NCBI GenBank assembly: GCA_015067315.1
Contig: SVMR01000006.1
Location: forward strand, 47,091-111,090
DNA: 64,000 nucleotides
Direction of reading: 5' to 3'
From: Oscillospiraceae bacterium
GTDB lineage: Bacteria; Bacillota; Clostridia; Oscillospirales; Ruminococcaceae
Shown here: one piece after another, positions 8,540 through 17,869 of the stretch
Layout: each line of letters opens with the position of its first letter
How positions within the stretch are numbered: the stretch's first letter is position 1
Notes under the pieces: generated by a model
What the model was told of the DNA's origin: nothing
Databases searched by the model: none
The model's input: only the letters and a program-made list of their open reading frames with translations
Made by a program: the position numbers and the translations under genes

Positions 8540-10363
8540 TTACGAAAGCTCTGTCATATTTGTATAGAGCTGGTAATATTTTCCCTTTTGGGCAAGAAGA
8601 TCGTCATGGTCGCCGCGTTCAACAACTTTTCCCTGTTCAAGAACAAGAATTGCGTTGGAGTTGCGTACCGTTGAAAGGCGGTGGGCAATAATAAACACCG
8701 TTCTGCCCTTCATAAGACCGTCAAGACCTTTTTCGATAAGCTTTTCGGTACGGGTATCGACGGAGGAAGTTGCCTCGTCAAGAATCATAACCGGCGCTTT
8801 CGAAACCGCCGCCCTTGCAATTGCAAGAAGCTGGCGCTGTCCCTGGGAAAGGTTTGCGCCGTCGGAATGGAGCATCGTATCGTAACCCTGAGGCAGATGG
8901 CTTATGAAATAATGGGCGTTTGCGATTTTTGCCGCTTCGATGCATTCTTCGTTGGTTGCGTCAAGCCTTCCGTAGCGGATGTTTTCCATAACCGTTCCGG
9001 TGAAAAGATGGGTATCCTGGAGAACGATTCCGAGAGAACGGCGGAGGTCATCTTTTTTGATATCCTTTACGTTGATTCCGTCATAGATAATTTCGCCGCC
9101 CTGGATATCGTAAAAACGGTTAATAAGGTTTGTGATAGTTGTTTTGCCCGCTCCGGTTGAACCGACGAAGGCGATTTTATGACCGGGTTTTGCAAAAAGG
9201 GAAAGATCGTGAAGAACAGGTTTTCCTTTGATATAGGAAAAATCCACGTTGTTGAAGCGGACGTCGCCCCGGAGAGGAACCCTTTTTCCGTCCGGAAGAA
9301 CCCAGTTATAATCGTTTTTAACTTTTTCAAGGGTTACTTTTCCTTCGTCAACTTCCGGTTCAAGGTCAAGAACGTCAAAAATTCTTTCCGCACCCGCAAG
9401 GGCAAGCATTATCGAGTTGAACTGTTCGGAAATCTGGCTTACCCTGTCCGCAAAAGTACGGATATACTGCAGAAACGCAATCAGTATTCCGCCGACCTGT
9501 TCTCCGGAAAGCCAGAGAACGCCTATCGCGCAGGTAAGGGCATAGAACATATGGGAAAGGTTGTTGAGAAGAGGACCCACAACGGAAGTTGCTATCGTTG
9601 CGGTTGTTGAAGCCTTCCGCAAATCCTCGTTTATGGGTTCAAAGTTTTCCATAACCTCTTTTTCATGGGTGAAAACCTTGATATCCCTTTGTCCGGAAAT
9701 CATTTCTTCGATATATCCGTTTACGGAAGCGGCATATTTTTGCTGTTCGCGGTAACTTTTGCTGCTTATTTTTGTGGTTACGCGGACAATTAAAACAACT
9801 ATTGCCGCAAGAACAACCATTATTGCAAAAAGACGCATTGAAAGAACAAGCATCATCGCGATTGTTCCTATTAGCGACATCACGGATATCATAAGCTGGG
9901 TTATGCTGTGCTGCAAAAGTTCGTTGGTCGCCTCAATATCGTTCGTATAATAACTCATAAGGCTTCCGTGGGTGTTGTTGTCAAAATAGCTTATGGGAAG
10001 GGTCTGCATCCTGTTAAAAAGTTCCGAACGCAGTTCGCGCATTATAACGGTGCTGCATTCAAGCATAAGGCGGTTGAGAAGATAGTTCGTGACCGCGGAA
10101 AGAACATAGAGGAACGCAAGACCGATCAAAAGGGCGATATATTTTGCGAACATTTCGTCCTTTGTTATTCCCGTTTCTTTAAGAATATTGACAAGAGGCT
10201 TCATACAGTAGGATGCGCCGATCGTTGCGACCGCATAGATAAAAATCGAAGTTATTGCCGCAACAAGAATCGGGGTGCAGTGCCTGAAATACTTGAAAAG
10301 GCGGAAAAGAGTTTCCATGGGCGATCTTGCCGCCTTGTAGTTACGGAGTTCAACTCTCGGCAT
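8540..10363 (-). CDS. ABC exporter half-transporter, catalytic subunit
   Basis: 607 residues: N-terminal six-helix ABC exporter domain (to ~330) fused to an ATPase domain. Walker A GSTGAGKTT is near 400, signature LSQGQRQLL near 506, Walker B ILDEATSSVD near 525 with the catalytic Glu intact, and an H-loop His in IAHRLS. The start overlaps the upstream ABC gene by 14 bases, with GGAGG nine bases before it. Together the two form a heterodimeric MsbA/LmrCD/BmrCD-type exporter; substrate (drug, lipid or peptide) cannot be told from sequence. Confidence 0.88.
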   Translation of the reverse strand: MPRVELRNYKAARSPMETLFRLFKYFRHCTPILVAAITSIFIYAVATIGASYCMKPLVNILKETGITKDEMFAKYIALLIGLAFLYVLSAVTNYLLNRLMLECSTVIMRELRSELFNRMQTLPISYFDNNTHGSLMSYYTNDIEATNELLQHSITQLMISVMSLIGTIAMMLVLSMRLFAIMVVLAAIVVLIVRVTTKISSKSYREQQKYAASVNGYIEEMISGQRDIKVFTHEKEVMENFEPINEDLRKASTTATIATSVVGPLLNNLSHMFYALTCAIGVLWLSGEQVGGILIAFLQYIRTFADRVSQISEQFNSIMLALAGAERIFDVLDLEPEVDEGKVTLEKVKNDYNWVLPDGKRVPLRGDVRFNNVDFSYIKGKPVLHDLSLFAKPGHKIAFVGSTGAGKTTITNLINRFYDIQGGEIIYDGINVKDIKKDDLRRSLGIVLQDTHLFTGTVMENIRYGRLDATNEECIEAAKIANAHYFISHLPQGYDTMLHSDGANLSQGQRQLLAIARAAVSKAPVMILDEATSSVDTRTEKLIEKGLDGLMKGRTVFIIAHRLSTVRNSNAILVLEQGKVVERGDHDDLLAQKGKYYQLYTNMTELS

Positions 10364-12176
10364 TCTGCTCGTCCTCCTCTCTCATCTGGCTTTCATAAAC
10401 GTCACGGTAAATTGTGCTTCTTTCCATAAGTTCGGAATGGGTTCCCAAATCGGAAAGTTTTCCTTCGTCAAGAACGGCGATTCTGTCGCAGGTCATAATT
10501 GAAGCAATTCGCTGTGCGATTATGATTTTTGTCGTTCCGGGCATGGAATTGTGAAGAGCGCGGCGGATATGTTCGTCGGTGGTCATATCGCAGGCGCTTG
10601 TGGAGTCATCGAGAATAAGTATCTTCGGATGCTTGATTACCGCCCTTGCAATGCGAAGCCTCTGGCGCTGGCCGCCGGAAAGGTTTGCGCCGTCCTGCTC
10701 AAGCATGGTTTCATAGCCTTCCTTGAAGCGGTCAATGAATTCGTCGGCGCAGGCAATATAGCAGGCTTCCTTCATTTCATCAAGGGTCGCGTCTTTCTTT
10801 CCCCAACGGAGGTTATCCGCAATGGTTCCGCTGAAAAGGGAACCGTTTTGGAGAACCATTGAAACGCCGCTCCGGAGATTTTCAAGTTTATAATCTTTAA
10901 CGTCGATTCCGCCGACTTTAACCGTTCCGGAAAAAGTATCGTAAAAACGGGGAATAAGGTTCACAAGGGTTGATTTTCCTTCGCCGGTTCCGCCGATTAC
11001 GCCAAGAGTTTCGCCGCTTTTAATATGGAGATTTATGTTGTAAAGTTCGAGTTTGTCCGCTTCGCCGGTATAGCTGAAGCATACGTTTTCAAAATCAACG
11101 CTTCCGTCCGCAACTTCCGCATCGGAAGTTCCGTCCGCAATATCAACTTCTTCATCAAGCACTTCGTTGATTCTCACAAGGGATGCCTGGGCTCTTGAAA
11201 GGGACATAACAAGCCAGGAAAGCATAGTAAGGGAGCTTACCGCCTGGGTTGTATAGGAAACCATGCTTACAAGTTCGCCGGTATGGAGTCCGGTGTTTTC
11301 AAAAATGATTTCCTTTCCGCCGAGGAAGAGAATCGCAATGGTACATCCCCACATGATAAACATCTGGATGGGTCCGGTCATGGTGAAAAGTCTTGAGGAA
11401 GCAAGCTGGGCATTGCGGAGATCCTCCGCCGTTTCGCGGAATCTTTTTGATTCATAGCTTCCCCGGACATAGGCTTTTACAACGCGGCTGTTCACAAGGT
11501 TTTCCTGAATCGCTTTATTCATGGAGTCCATTTTGCGGAGCATTTTTCTGAAGCGGGGCTGACCTGTTTTTATGAGCACCGCAAGAATTCCCGCAAGAAG
11601 CGGAATGCAGAAAAGGAAAATAACCGCAAGATGGGGCGCGATTGTGAACGCCATTACCGTTGCCATTACGATCATAATCGGCGAACGCATAAGGGTTCTT
11701 AAAACCTGGAGCATTGTCATCCGCATTGTGTTTACGTCCGTTGTTGCCCTTGTTATAAGGCTTGAAGTTGAAAAACGGTCGGTATTTGCAAAAGAAAAGC
11801 TCTGGATTTTTTCAAGAAGCGAATAGCGGAGGTTTTTTGCGAATCCCTGGCTTGAAAGAGCGGAAAATTTTGCCGCAAAAAGTCCGCAGGTCATTGAAAC
11901 AATCGCGACGCAGACCATTATAAGACCTACTGTGAGCACGAATTTGTTTCTGTTTGCAACAAGTTCCGGTGAAAAAGCCCATTTGAGCACGAAATCTTCT
12001 TCCCGATAAAGTCCACCGTCAACAATAACAGACATGAGCATCGGTATGAGCACTTCGAGCATTACTTCCGCACAGCCAAAAATCATTGTGAGCACGGTAT
12101 ATTTTTTATAACCCTCAAAGATTTTTCCAAGGTGGCGGAAGATGCTTTTTTTCTTTTCCCTCGCCGTTTTGAACAT
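10350..12176 (-). CDS. ABC exporter half-transporter, degenerate-site subunit
   Basis: About 608 residues with the same membrane-plus-ATPase layout as its partner. Walker A GGTGEGKST near 395, signature LSGGQRQRLRIARA near 500, but Walker B reads ILDDSTSACD, so the catalytic Glu is Asp, and the H-loop position reads IAQR rather than IAHR. This matches the non-catalytic partner of heterodimeric exporters. The in-frame TTG at 12233 overlaps the -35 box and cannot be the start; the ATG at 12176 is the first usable codon, though GGAG abuts it directly, an unusual spacing. First gene of the two-gene operon. Confidence 0.85.
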   Translation of the reverse strand: MFKTAREKKKSIFRHLGKIFEGYKKYTVLTMIFGCAEVMLEVLIPMLMSVIVDGGLYREEDFVLKWAFSPELVANRNKFVLTVGLIMVCVAIVSMTCGLFAAKFSALSSQGFAKNLRYSLLEKIQSFSFANTDRFSTSSLITRATTDVNTMRMTMLQVLRTLMRSPIMIVMATVMAFTIAPHLAVIFLFCIPLLAGILAVLIKTGQPRFRKMLRKMDSMNKAIQENLVNSRVVKAYVRGSYESKRFRETAEDLRNAQLASSRLFTMTGPIQMFIMWGCTIAILFLGGKEIIFENTGLHTGELVSMVSYTTQAVSSLTMLSWLVMSLSRAQASLVRINEVLDEEVDIADGTSDAEVADGSVDFENVCFSYTGEADKLELYNINLHIKSGETLGVIGGTGEGKSTLVNLIPRFYDTFSGTVKVGGIDVKDYKLENLRSGVSMVLQNGSLFSGTIADNLRWGKKDATLDEMKEACYIACADEFIDRFKEGYETMLEQDGANLSGGQRQRLRIARAVIKHPKILILDDSTSACDMTTDEHIRRALHNSMPGTTKIIIAQRIASIMTCDRIAVLDEGKLSDLGTHSELMERSTIYRDVYESQMREEDEQNAES

Positions 12177-12204
12177 CTCCTTTTTTGTTTCATATCCAAC
12201 AAAA

Positions 12205-12233
12205 ATTATAGCAAAAACAGAAAGATTTATCAA
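12205..12233 (-). promoter_or_regulatory. strong promoter of ABC exporter operon
   Basis: Minus strand TTGATA (12228-12233), 17 bases, TATAAT (12205-12210). Confidence 0.75.
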
Positions 12234-12316
12234 GATTAACCATTTATAAATAAGATGTGTTTTAATATATCCGTTTTGTTGAAATTTATGGAAAAAGTTT
12301 CGTTTTTCAACAAAAC

Positions 12317-12349
12317 AAAAAAAGCGGAAGCCGAAGCTTCCGCTTTTTT
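12317..12349. terminator. bidirectional terminator-like hairpin
   Basis: AGCGGAAGC CGAA GCTTCCGCT hairpin with A and T tracts on both sides, downstream of the pepF gene on the minus strand. Confidence 0.8.
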
Positions 12350-12370
12350 AAACGCCGCTTTGCGGCTGCA

Positions 12371-12424
12371 CCTCATCCGTCTTTGCCTTTGGCAAAGCCA
12401 CCTTCCCCTCAAGGGGAAGGCTTT
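12371..12424. repeat. family A intergenic repeat, copy 1
   Basis: CCTCATCCGTCTTTGCC...GCCACCTTCCCCTC AAGGGGAAGG unit with internal inverted repeats (TTTGCCTTTGGCAAA and CTTCCCC/GGGGAAG). Similar copies lie near 28977-29028 (inverted) and 46606-46657. It resembles short MITE-like repeats common in gut Clostridia and may also act as the pepF terminator. Confidence 0.75.
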
Positions 12425-12426
12425 TT

Positions 12427-14229
12427 TTATTTGTTGAGTTCTTCCATTTCTTCGATGAGTTCGCCGAAGAGTTTGAGAGCGGAGTTAACGGGTTCCGGAC
12501 TGCTCATATCTACGCCGGCAATTTTAAGAAGGGAGATCGGGTCGGAGCTGCCGCCGCTGGAAAGGAATTTTTTATAATCCGCAACAGCGGGTGCGCCTTC
12601 CGCAAGGATTCTGTTTGCAATTGCAACTGCGGCGGAGAAACCGGTTGCATACTGGAATACGTAGTAGTTATAGAAGAAATGGGGGATTCTTGCCCATTCA
12701 AGAGCGATTCCGTCATCGGAAACCATTTCCGGTCCGAAATAGAGTTTGTTGAGTTCATGGTATTTTGCGGAAAGGGCGTCTGCGGTAAGAGCTTCGCCGC
12801 GTTCGGACATTCTTCCGATTTCTCTTTCGAATTCAGCAAACATGGTCTGGCGGTAAACGGTTCCTTTGAAAGAATCGAGGAAATGGTTGATGAGATATGC
12901 TCTTTCGGTCTTATCGGTGGTTTTTCCAAGAAGATGGCGCATAAGAAGAACTTCGTTGCAGGTGGAAGCAACTTCCGCAACAAAGATTACGTAACCCGCG
13001 GTGTTTACAGGCTGGTATTTGGTGCTGTGATAGCTGTGGAGAGCATGACCCATTTCGTGCGCAAGGGTGAACATGCTGTCGAGGGTATCTTTGTGGTTAA
13101 GAAGAACGTAAGGATGGGGTTTTCCGGAACCGGTGGAATATGCGCCGCCGCGTTTGCCTTCGTTTTCATAAACGTCGATCCAGCGGTTTTCAAAACCTTC
13201 TTTAAGGAGATCGGTATAATCTTCGCCGAGAACCGCAAGAGCTTCGAGAACGGTTGCTTTTGCTTCGTCAATGCTGATTTTGGAAGCGGCATCGGATACA
13301 ATGGGAGTATAAACGTCGTACATATGGAGTTCGTCAACGCCGAGCATTTTTTTGCGGAGAGCGACGTATTCATACATTTTATCGAGGTTGCTGTGAACAG
13401 CTTCGATAAGATTATCGTAAACTTCTTCCGGAACTTCGGTATGGTCAAGGGCGGCTTCGCGGGTTGTATTATATTTTCTTGCTTTTGCGAAGAAATTGCG
13501 TTTTTTGAATTCGCCGTCAAGGGTCATCGCAATGGTGTTTTTAAAATCGCCGTAGCGTCCGTAGAATGCTTCAAAAGCATTTTTGCGGAGAACGCGGTCG
13601 GAACTTTCCTCAAGGGGAACAAAAGAGCCGTTTGTAAGGGCGTGTTCGTTACCTTCGGAGTCAACTACGTTCGGGAATTTAAGGTCCGCGTTGCGGAGGA
13701 TTCCGCCGATTTTGTCTGCGGAATCTGCCATTTCCTCTGCGGAAGCGAGGAGAGCTTCTTCCTCTTTGGAAAGGATATGGGCGGCTCTTCTGCGGATTTT
13801 ATAGATGCTTCTGCGGTAAGTTTCAAGCTCGGGGCATTCAGCATAGAATGCGTTGAGGGTTTCTTCCGGAATTGCCATGATTTCGGGAGTTGCGAATGCG
13901 GCCGCGGATTCGATTGCAACAAGGGTTGCCATTGCTTTTCCGCGGAAATCCTGATATTTTGCGTTGCTCATATCCTGGTCGCCGCTGCAGCTTGCATAGG
14001 TATAAAGAGTTCCGAGTCTTACATGAAGTTCGTCTTCACCCTTAAAATAAGCAAGGAGGGTCGCGGCGGATTCGCCGAGTTTTCCCTGATATTCCGCGAT
14101 GATTTCGGGATATGCTTTAAGAGCTTCGTATTCGGAAAGCCAAGCTTCGTCGCTTTCGAACATATCTTTAAGGTTCCAGGTATATTCTTCCGGAACTTCG
14201 CTTCGTTTAAGGATTTTTTCTTCTGCCAT
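12427..14229 (-). CDS. pepF: oligoendopeptidase F
   Basis: About 600 residues, the normal length for M3-family oligoendopeptidase F, a cytoplasmic zinc metallopeptidase that cleaves medium-length peptides. The zinc-binding HEMGH motif (TLAHEMGHALHSYHS) is near residue 391, and the conserved FxxYPYVFQYATG-like C-terminal region (FFYNYYVFQYATGFS) near 525 is present. Start is the ATG at 14229, with GGAGG 11 bases upstream; a TTG six bases earlier is also possible. It stands alone, with its own promoter at 14299-14327. Confidence 0.93.
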   Translation of the reverse strand: MAEEKILKRSEVPEEYTWNLKDMFESDEAWLSEYEALKAYPEIIAEYQGKLGESAATLLAYFKGEDELHVRLGTLYTYASCSGDQDMSNAKYQDFRGKAMATLVAIESAAAFATPEIMAIPEETLNAFYAECPELETYRRSIYKIRRRAAHILSKEEEALLASAEEMADSADKIGGILRNADLKFPNVVDSEGNEHALTNGSFVPLEESSDRVLRKNAFEAFYGRYGDFKNTIAMTLDGEFKKRNFFAKARKYNTTREAALDHTEVPEEVYDNLIEAVHSNLDKMYEYVALRKKMLGVDELHMYDVYTPIVSDAASKISIDEAKATVLEALAVLGEDYTDLLKEGFENRWIDVYENEGKRGGAYSTGSGKPHPYVLLNHKDTLDSMFTLAHEMGHALHSYHSTKYQPVNTAGYVIFVAEVASTCNEVLLMRHLLGKTTDKTERAYLINHFLDSFKGTVYRQTMFAEFEREIGRMSERGEALTADALSAKYHELNKLYFGPEMVSDDGIALEWARIPHFFYNYYVFQYATGFSAAVAIANRILAEGAPAVADYKKFLSSGGSSDPISLLKIAGVDMSSPEPVNSALKLFGELIEEMEELNK

Positions 14230-14298
14230 AATCAAAAAGACCTCCGATTAAAAAACATTTTGCGTTCGACAATGGAAATTTTTCCCGCGTACACGGAC

Positions 14299-14327
14299 AT
14301 TATACCACAGAACACGGAAAAAGGCAA
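14299..14327 (-). promoter_or_regulatory. promoter of pepF
   Basis: Minus strand TTGCCT (about 14322-14327), 17 bases, TATAAT (14299-14304). Confidence 0.6.
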
Positions 14328-14330
14328 AAG

Positions 14331-14358
14331 AAAAAAGCTCCCGATTGGGAGCTTTTTT
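14331..14358 (-). terminator. terminator of trpXYZ-type operon
   Basis: AAAAAAGCTCCC GATT GGGAGCTTTTTT hairpin between the transporter ATPase gene and pepF. Confidence 0.85.
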
Positions 14359-14377
14359 GCTTTAAATCTTTTGTAAC

Positions 14378-14402
14378 GGCGGGAGCAAGCCCCCGCCCTA
14401 CT
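14378..14402. repeat. family C intergenic repeat, copy 1
   Basis: CGGCGGGAGCAAGCCCCCGCC followed by CTAC. Close copies at 23883-23907, 20875-20894 and a diverged one near 29052-29073. Confidence 0.75.
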
Positions 14403-14416
14403 GTAATAAACGATTT

Positions 14417-15214
14417 TTATTTTGCAAGCATCATGCGGTCGTTGGAAAATTCCTTTCCGCTTACTTCCTCGAATTTTGCAAGGAGGTCGGAAACTTTGAG
14501 GTTTTTCTTTTCTTCTCCGCCGATATCAAGAATAACGTGACCGTGGTCCATCATGATAAGGCGGTTTCCGTATTTGATTGCGTCGTTCATGTTATGGGTT
14601 ACCATAAGGGTTGTAAGGTTGTTTTCGGTAACGACTTTGTTGGTCATTTCGAGAACGGTTTTTGCGGTTTTGGGGTCAAGAGCGGCGGTATGTTCATCAA
14701 GAAGGAGAAGCTGGGGTTTCTTGATAGTTGCCATAAGAAGGGTCAAAGCCTGGCGCTGGCCGCCGGAAAGAAGTCCGACTTTGGAATCGAGTCTGTCTTC
14801 AAGACCGAGGTCAAGGGTTTTGAGGAGTTCGACGAACTGTTCCCTTTCCTTGTTGCTGATTCCCCAGCGGAAGCTTCTGTTTTTTCCTCGGCGGAGAGCG
14901 AAGGCAAGGTTTTCTTCGATCCACATATCCCCTGCTGTTCCCCGGAGAGGATCCTGGAAAACGCGTCCGATATATTTTGCCCTTTTATATTCCGGGTCTT
15001 TTGTAACGTCGTGACCGTCGATTGAAACATGACCTTTGTCCAGTTCAAAAACGCCCGCGACAGCGTTGAGCATGGTGGATTTTCCCGCTCCGTTGCCGCC
15101 GATTATTGTTACAAAATCGCCTTCATCGAGGTGGAGGTTGAGGTCGATAAGCGCTTCCTTCTGAACGGGGGTTCCTTTGTTGAAGGTTTTATAAACGTGG
15201 CTTATGTCAAGCAT
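14417..15214 (-). CDS. ABC importer ATPase, TrpZ-like
   Basis: 265 residues, cytoplasmic ATPase of an amino-acid importer of the trpXYZ (ABC_sub_bind) type. Walker A GGNGAGKST near 37, signature LSGGQRQALTLL near 150, Walker B LLLLDEHTAALD near 170, H-loop in VTHNM. It follows the permease directly (AGGAGGGGGA SD at the end of that gene) and closes the three-gene, T-box-controlled operon. It energises uptake by the membrane permease encoded just upstream. Confidence 0.88.
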   Translation of the reverse strand: MLDISHVYKTFNKGTPVQKEALIDLNLHLDEGDFVTIIGGNGAGKSTMLNAVAGVFELDKGHVSIDGHDVTKDPEYKRAKYIGRVFQDPLRGTAGDMWIEENLAFALRRGKNRSFRWGISNKEREQFVELLKTLDLGLEDRLDSKVGLLSGGQRQALTLLMATIKKPQLLLLDEHTAALDPKTAKTVLEMTNKVVTENNLTTLMVTHNMNDAIKYGNRLIMMDHGHVILDIGGEEKKNLKVSDLLAKFEEVSGKEFSNDRMMLAK

Positions 15215-16144
15215 TTATTCCCCCTCCTTTCCGGAAAGCTTTGCAAGTGCGGAATTTTTAAGTCCCGGCGCAACAAGGGCGATTACAACGATTATCGCGG
15301 TGATAAGCTTCATATCGTCCGCGGTGATTTTTATTACCGTATCGGCGGTAAGGCTGATTCTGAGAACGAAGGCAATGATGATTCTGTAAACAATTGAACC
15401 GATCACAACGCCCGCAAGGCGGTGGAAATAGGTCCTTTTGCTGAAAAGGACTTCGCCTATCATAATCGCCGCAAGACCGATTACAATGGTACCGACACCC
15501 ATGTTGATATCGGCATATCCCTGGTACTGTGCAAGAAGCGCGCCGGACATTGCAACAAGTCCGTTGCCGACGATAAGACCGAGAACGATATAGACCTTCG
15601 TGTTTGCGCCCATCGCTCTTACCATGTGGGGGTTGTTTCCGGTTGCGCGGAGAGCGCATCCGATTTCGGTTCCGAAGAAGCAGTAAACTCCGATTATGAG
15701 AAGAACCGCAAAAACAACGCCGACAAGAAGTCCCGCCCATCTTGAAGGAACTCCGAGAGCCTTGATCTGGCTGAAAAGGGTGACTTCGTTAAGAAGACCG
15801 AAGTTCGCTTTTCCCATGATTCTGAGGTTGATGGAATAGAGAGCGAATTGGGTAAGAATTCCGGCAAGAAGATCCGGAATCTTGAATTTTGTATGGAGAA
15901 AACCGGTTACGGAACCGGCCGCCATTCCGCTTGCGGTTGCAATAAGGATTGCAAGAATCGGAGAAACTCCTGCGGCAACGCAAACCGCGGAAACAGCCCC
16001 ACCAAGGGTGAGGCTTCCGTCAACTGTAAGGTCTGCATAGTTTAATACACGGTATGTAAGATAAAGTCCAAGCGCCATTATTGCCCAGATTACACCAAGG
16101 GTGGCGCCGCCCTGGATATCCCAGAGCCAGCTTGTAATATTCAT
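15215..16144 (-). CDS. ABC importer permease, TrpY-like
   Basis: 309 residues with 8-9 hydrophobic segments in the arrangement of branched-chain/LivH-like permeases used by TrpXYZ-type systems; GGAVSAVCVAAG and NPHMVRAMGAN motifs are visible. It forms the membrane channel for the amino acid delivered by the lipoprotein encoded upstream. Gap of 31 bases to the lipoprotein gene and none to the ATPase gene. It lacks any ATPase motif of its own. Confidence 0.85.
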   Translation of the reverse strand: MNITSWLWDIQGGATLGVIWAIMALGLYLTYRVLNYADLTVDGSLTLGGAVSAVCVAAGVSPILAILIATASGMAAGSVTGFLHTKFKIPDLLAGILTQFALYSINLRIMGKANFGLLNEVTLFSQIKALGVPSRWAGLLVGVVFAVLLIIGVYCFFGTEIGCALRATGNNPHMVRAMGANTKVYIVLGLIVGNGLVAMSGALLAQYQGYADINMGVGTIVIGLAAIMIGEVLFSKRTYFHRLAGVVIGSIVYRIIIAFVLRISLTADTVIKITADDMKLITAIIVVIALVAPGLKNSALAKLSGKEGE

Positions 16145-16175
16145 TTAAATTTAATCTTCCTAATCTTTCTTATAA

Positions 16176-17150
16176 TTAATAAATGGTTGCGGCTGCCGCA
16201 AGAATTTCTTCGGGGATTTCAACGCCGACGCTTGCCGCAAAGGTTTTGTTAACAACAAGAGCGCATTCTTTCTGGGTTTCAACTGCGATTTCCGCGGCGG
16301 ATTCGCCGTTGAGAACGCGGACAGCCATTGCTGCGGTCTGTTTTCCGAGTTCGTAATAATCGATTGCGGTGGTTGCGATTCCGCCTTCGGCGATCATTGC
16401 TTCAACAGCGCAGAAAACGGGAATCTGGTTTTCAACGGCAGCCTGGTTTACGGTTGCCATTGCGGAAGCGAATGCGTTGTCGGAAGGAATATAGATTGCG
16501 TCAACGCTTCCTACAACAGAAGCGATAACCTGGGGAATATCGTTTGAGGAAGAAGAAGTCTGGATGAGAACTTCCATTCCGAGAGCTTCCGCGGCCGCTT
16601 TTGCTTCGTTTGCCTGAATTTCGGAGTTTGCTTCGCTTGAAGTATAAAGAATTGCGATTTTCTGCGCATCCGGAAGAACGTCTTTGATAACTTTGATCTG
16701 GTCTGCGATTACGGGCATATCAAGAGTTCCGGTTACGTTTTTGCCGGGAGCTTCGTTGGATTCAACAAGTCCTGCGCCAACCGCATCGGTTACTGCTGTG
16801 AAGAAAACGGGAATATCGGTTTCCTGGAAAACGTTGACAGCGGACTGCGCTGCGGGAGTTGCGATTGCAAGAGCAAGGTCAATTCCGTTGTTTGCAAAAA
16901 TATCGCAGATCTGCTGGCAGTTTGAAACTTCGCCGGAAGCATTCTGGAATTCGATTTTGAGGTTTTCGCCTTCAACGTATCCTGCTTCCGCAAGACCGTC
17001 AACAAAGCCCTGGTATGCTTCGTCAAGAGAAGCGTGCTGCATAAACTGAATTACGCCGACGGTTACAACGCCGTCATCTGCGTTTCCGCTGCATCCGGAA
17101 ACTGCAAGCATCATTACAAGAGCCATTACAATAGCAAGAACTTTTTTCAT
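16176..17150 (-). CDS. ABC importer substrate-binding lipoprotein, TrpX-like
   Basis: About 324 residues. Lipoprotein signal peptide with the lipobox cysteine at position 20 (LAVSGC), then an ABC_sub_bind (PF04392-type) periplasmic-binding fold with GVIQFMQHASLDEAYQGF near the start, as in TrpX. The start at 17150 is preferred to 17165 because GGAGG lies 8 bases upstream. The T-box leader directly upstream indicates that the ligand is an amino acid; streptococcal homologues are predicted tryptophan transporters, but the specifier here looks like UUC (Phe), so an aromatic amino acid, possibly phenylalanine, is inferred. Confidence 0.88.
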   Translation of the reverse strand: MKKVLAIVMALVMMLAVSGCSGNADDGVVTVGVIQFMQHASLDEAYQGFVDGLAEAGYVEGENLKIEFQNASGEVSNCQQICDIFANNGIDLALAIATPAAQSAVNVFQETDIPVFFTAVTDAVGAGLVESNEAPGKNVTGTLDMPVIADQIKVIKDVLPDAQKIAILYTSSEANSEIQANEAKAAAEALGMEVLIQTSSSSNDIPQVIASVVGSVDAIYIPSDNAFASAMATVNQAAVENQIPVFCAVEAMIAEGGIATTAIDYYELGKQTAAMAVRVLNGESAAEIAVETQKECALVVNKTFAASVGVEIPEEILAAAATIY

Positions 17151-17212
17151 TTTGGTTACCTCCAAAATCTTTAATTTTATTTAATTCCGCATCGGAAAAT
17201 AAATACTTAATA

Positions 17213-17475
17213 AAAAAATCCCTGCATAAAAATGCAGGGACGAATAAACAAAAAATCCGCGATACCACTCTGCTTTCGTACCGGCCTCGCAACCGGAACC
17301 TTAATAGGCTTAAAAGTCTTAGCGATGTAACGGTCGCACCCGTTGTATCTACTGCAATTTTCAACACACTGCTCGCAGAATGAACTTCGAAACGGATATT
17401 ACGCTTTTGCCTCGCACCAACCGGCAATTCTCTGGAGCTTTTCTCCGCCCTACTCTTTCTGCTCAAACGCATTTA
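17213..17475 (-). ncRNA. T-box leader riboswitch
   Basis: On the minus strand the leader has stem I with AGTA (loop-E side) and AGAGAA motifs, the T-box AGAGTGGTATCGCGG (17257-17271, canonical AGGGTGGTACCGCGG), and a terminator CCCTGCAT TTTT ATGCAGGG plus U-run (17213-17241). The base of stem I can be drawn as GCAGAA (17457-17462) with TTCTGC (17375-17380); the triplet just before it, placed as in glyQS, is TTC (17382-17384), suggesting tRNA-Phe. It controls the downstream transporter operon by antitermination when uncharged tRNA binds. Confidence 0.92.
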
Positions 17476-17499
17476 GTTGGCTATGAAATTATGTATCTT

Positions 17500-17529
17500 A
17501 TGTTAACAACATTCACTTGAAAAGTCAAG
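17500..17529 (-). promoter_or_regulatory. promoter of T-box transcript
   Basis: Minus strand TTGACT (17524-17529), 18 bases, TAACAT (17500-17505), ending ~25 bases before stem I. Confidence 0.55.
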
Positions 17530-17610
17530 TCTTTTTTGAAATTTTGCAAAAATATTTATCTTTTCCTGCATAACGCGAATAATTATGCACAAAAATATAG
17601 GATTTTTGCC

Positions 17611-17865
17611 TTACTTTTCGATTTTCTTTCCGCAGTATGAGCAATAATCGCCGTCCGTGATCCGGATTTTTCCGCAATGGGGACATTTGTTTCCGAAAAT
17701 CCTGCAAAAACAGCAAACGGCAATCACCACAAGGCAGGCTGCACCGATATAAGATTCCACCATGATGTTGAAATCGTTTTCGATGATTTTTATACCCATT
17801 ACACCCCAGTCAATGATGAAAATGAACAAGGTTACGACAAGAACCCACGTTGCAGTTTTTTTCAT
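17611..17865 (-). CDS. small membrane protein with C-terminal zinc ribbon
   Basis: 84 residues from the ATG at 17865 (GAAGAG SD in the end of the upstream gene). Two transmembrane helices (about 6-26 and 36-54) are followed by a zinc-ribbon CPHCG...YCSYCGKK. No known function. It begins 4 bases after the stop of the RlmD-type methyltransferase and is likely cotranscribed with it. Confidence 0.65.
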   Translation of the reverse strand: MKKTATWVLVVTLFIFIIDWGVMGIKIIENDFNIMVESYIGAACLVVIAVCCFCRIFGNKCPHCGKIRITDGDYCSYCGKKIEK

Positions 17866-17869
17866 TATT

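Noticed and set aside
12679..14376. 565-codon + strand ORF opposite pepF
   Set aside because: Antisense shadow of a well-supported metallopeptidase gene; Phe/Cys-rich low-complexity translation with no family resemblance and no SD.
16176..17150. Assigning tryptophan as importer substrate by homology alone
   Set aside because: The T-box specifier does not appear to be UGG, so the specificity is left as aromatic amino acid.
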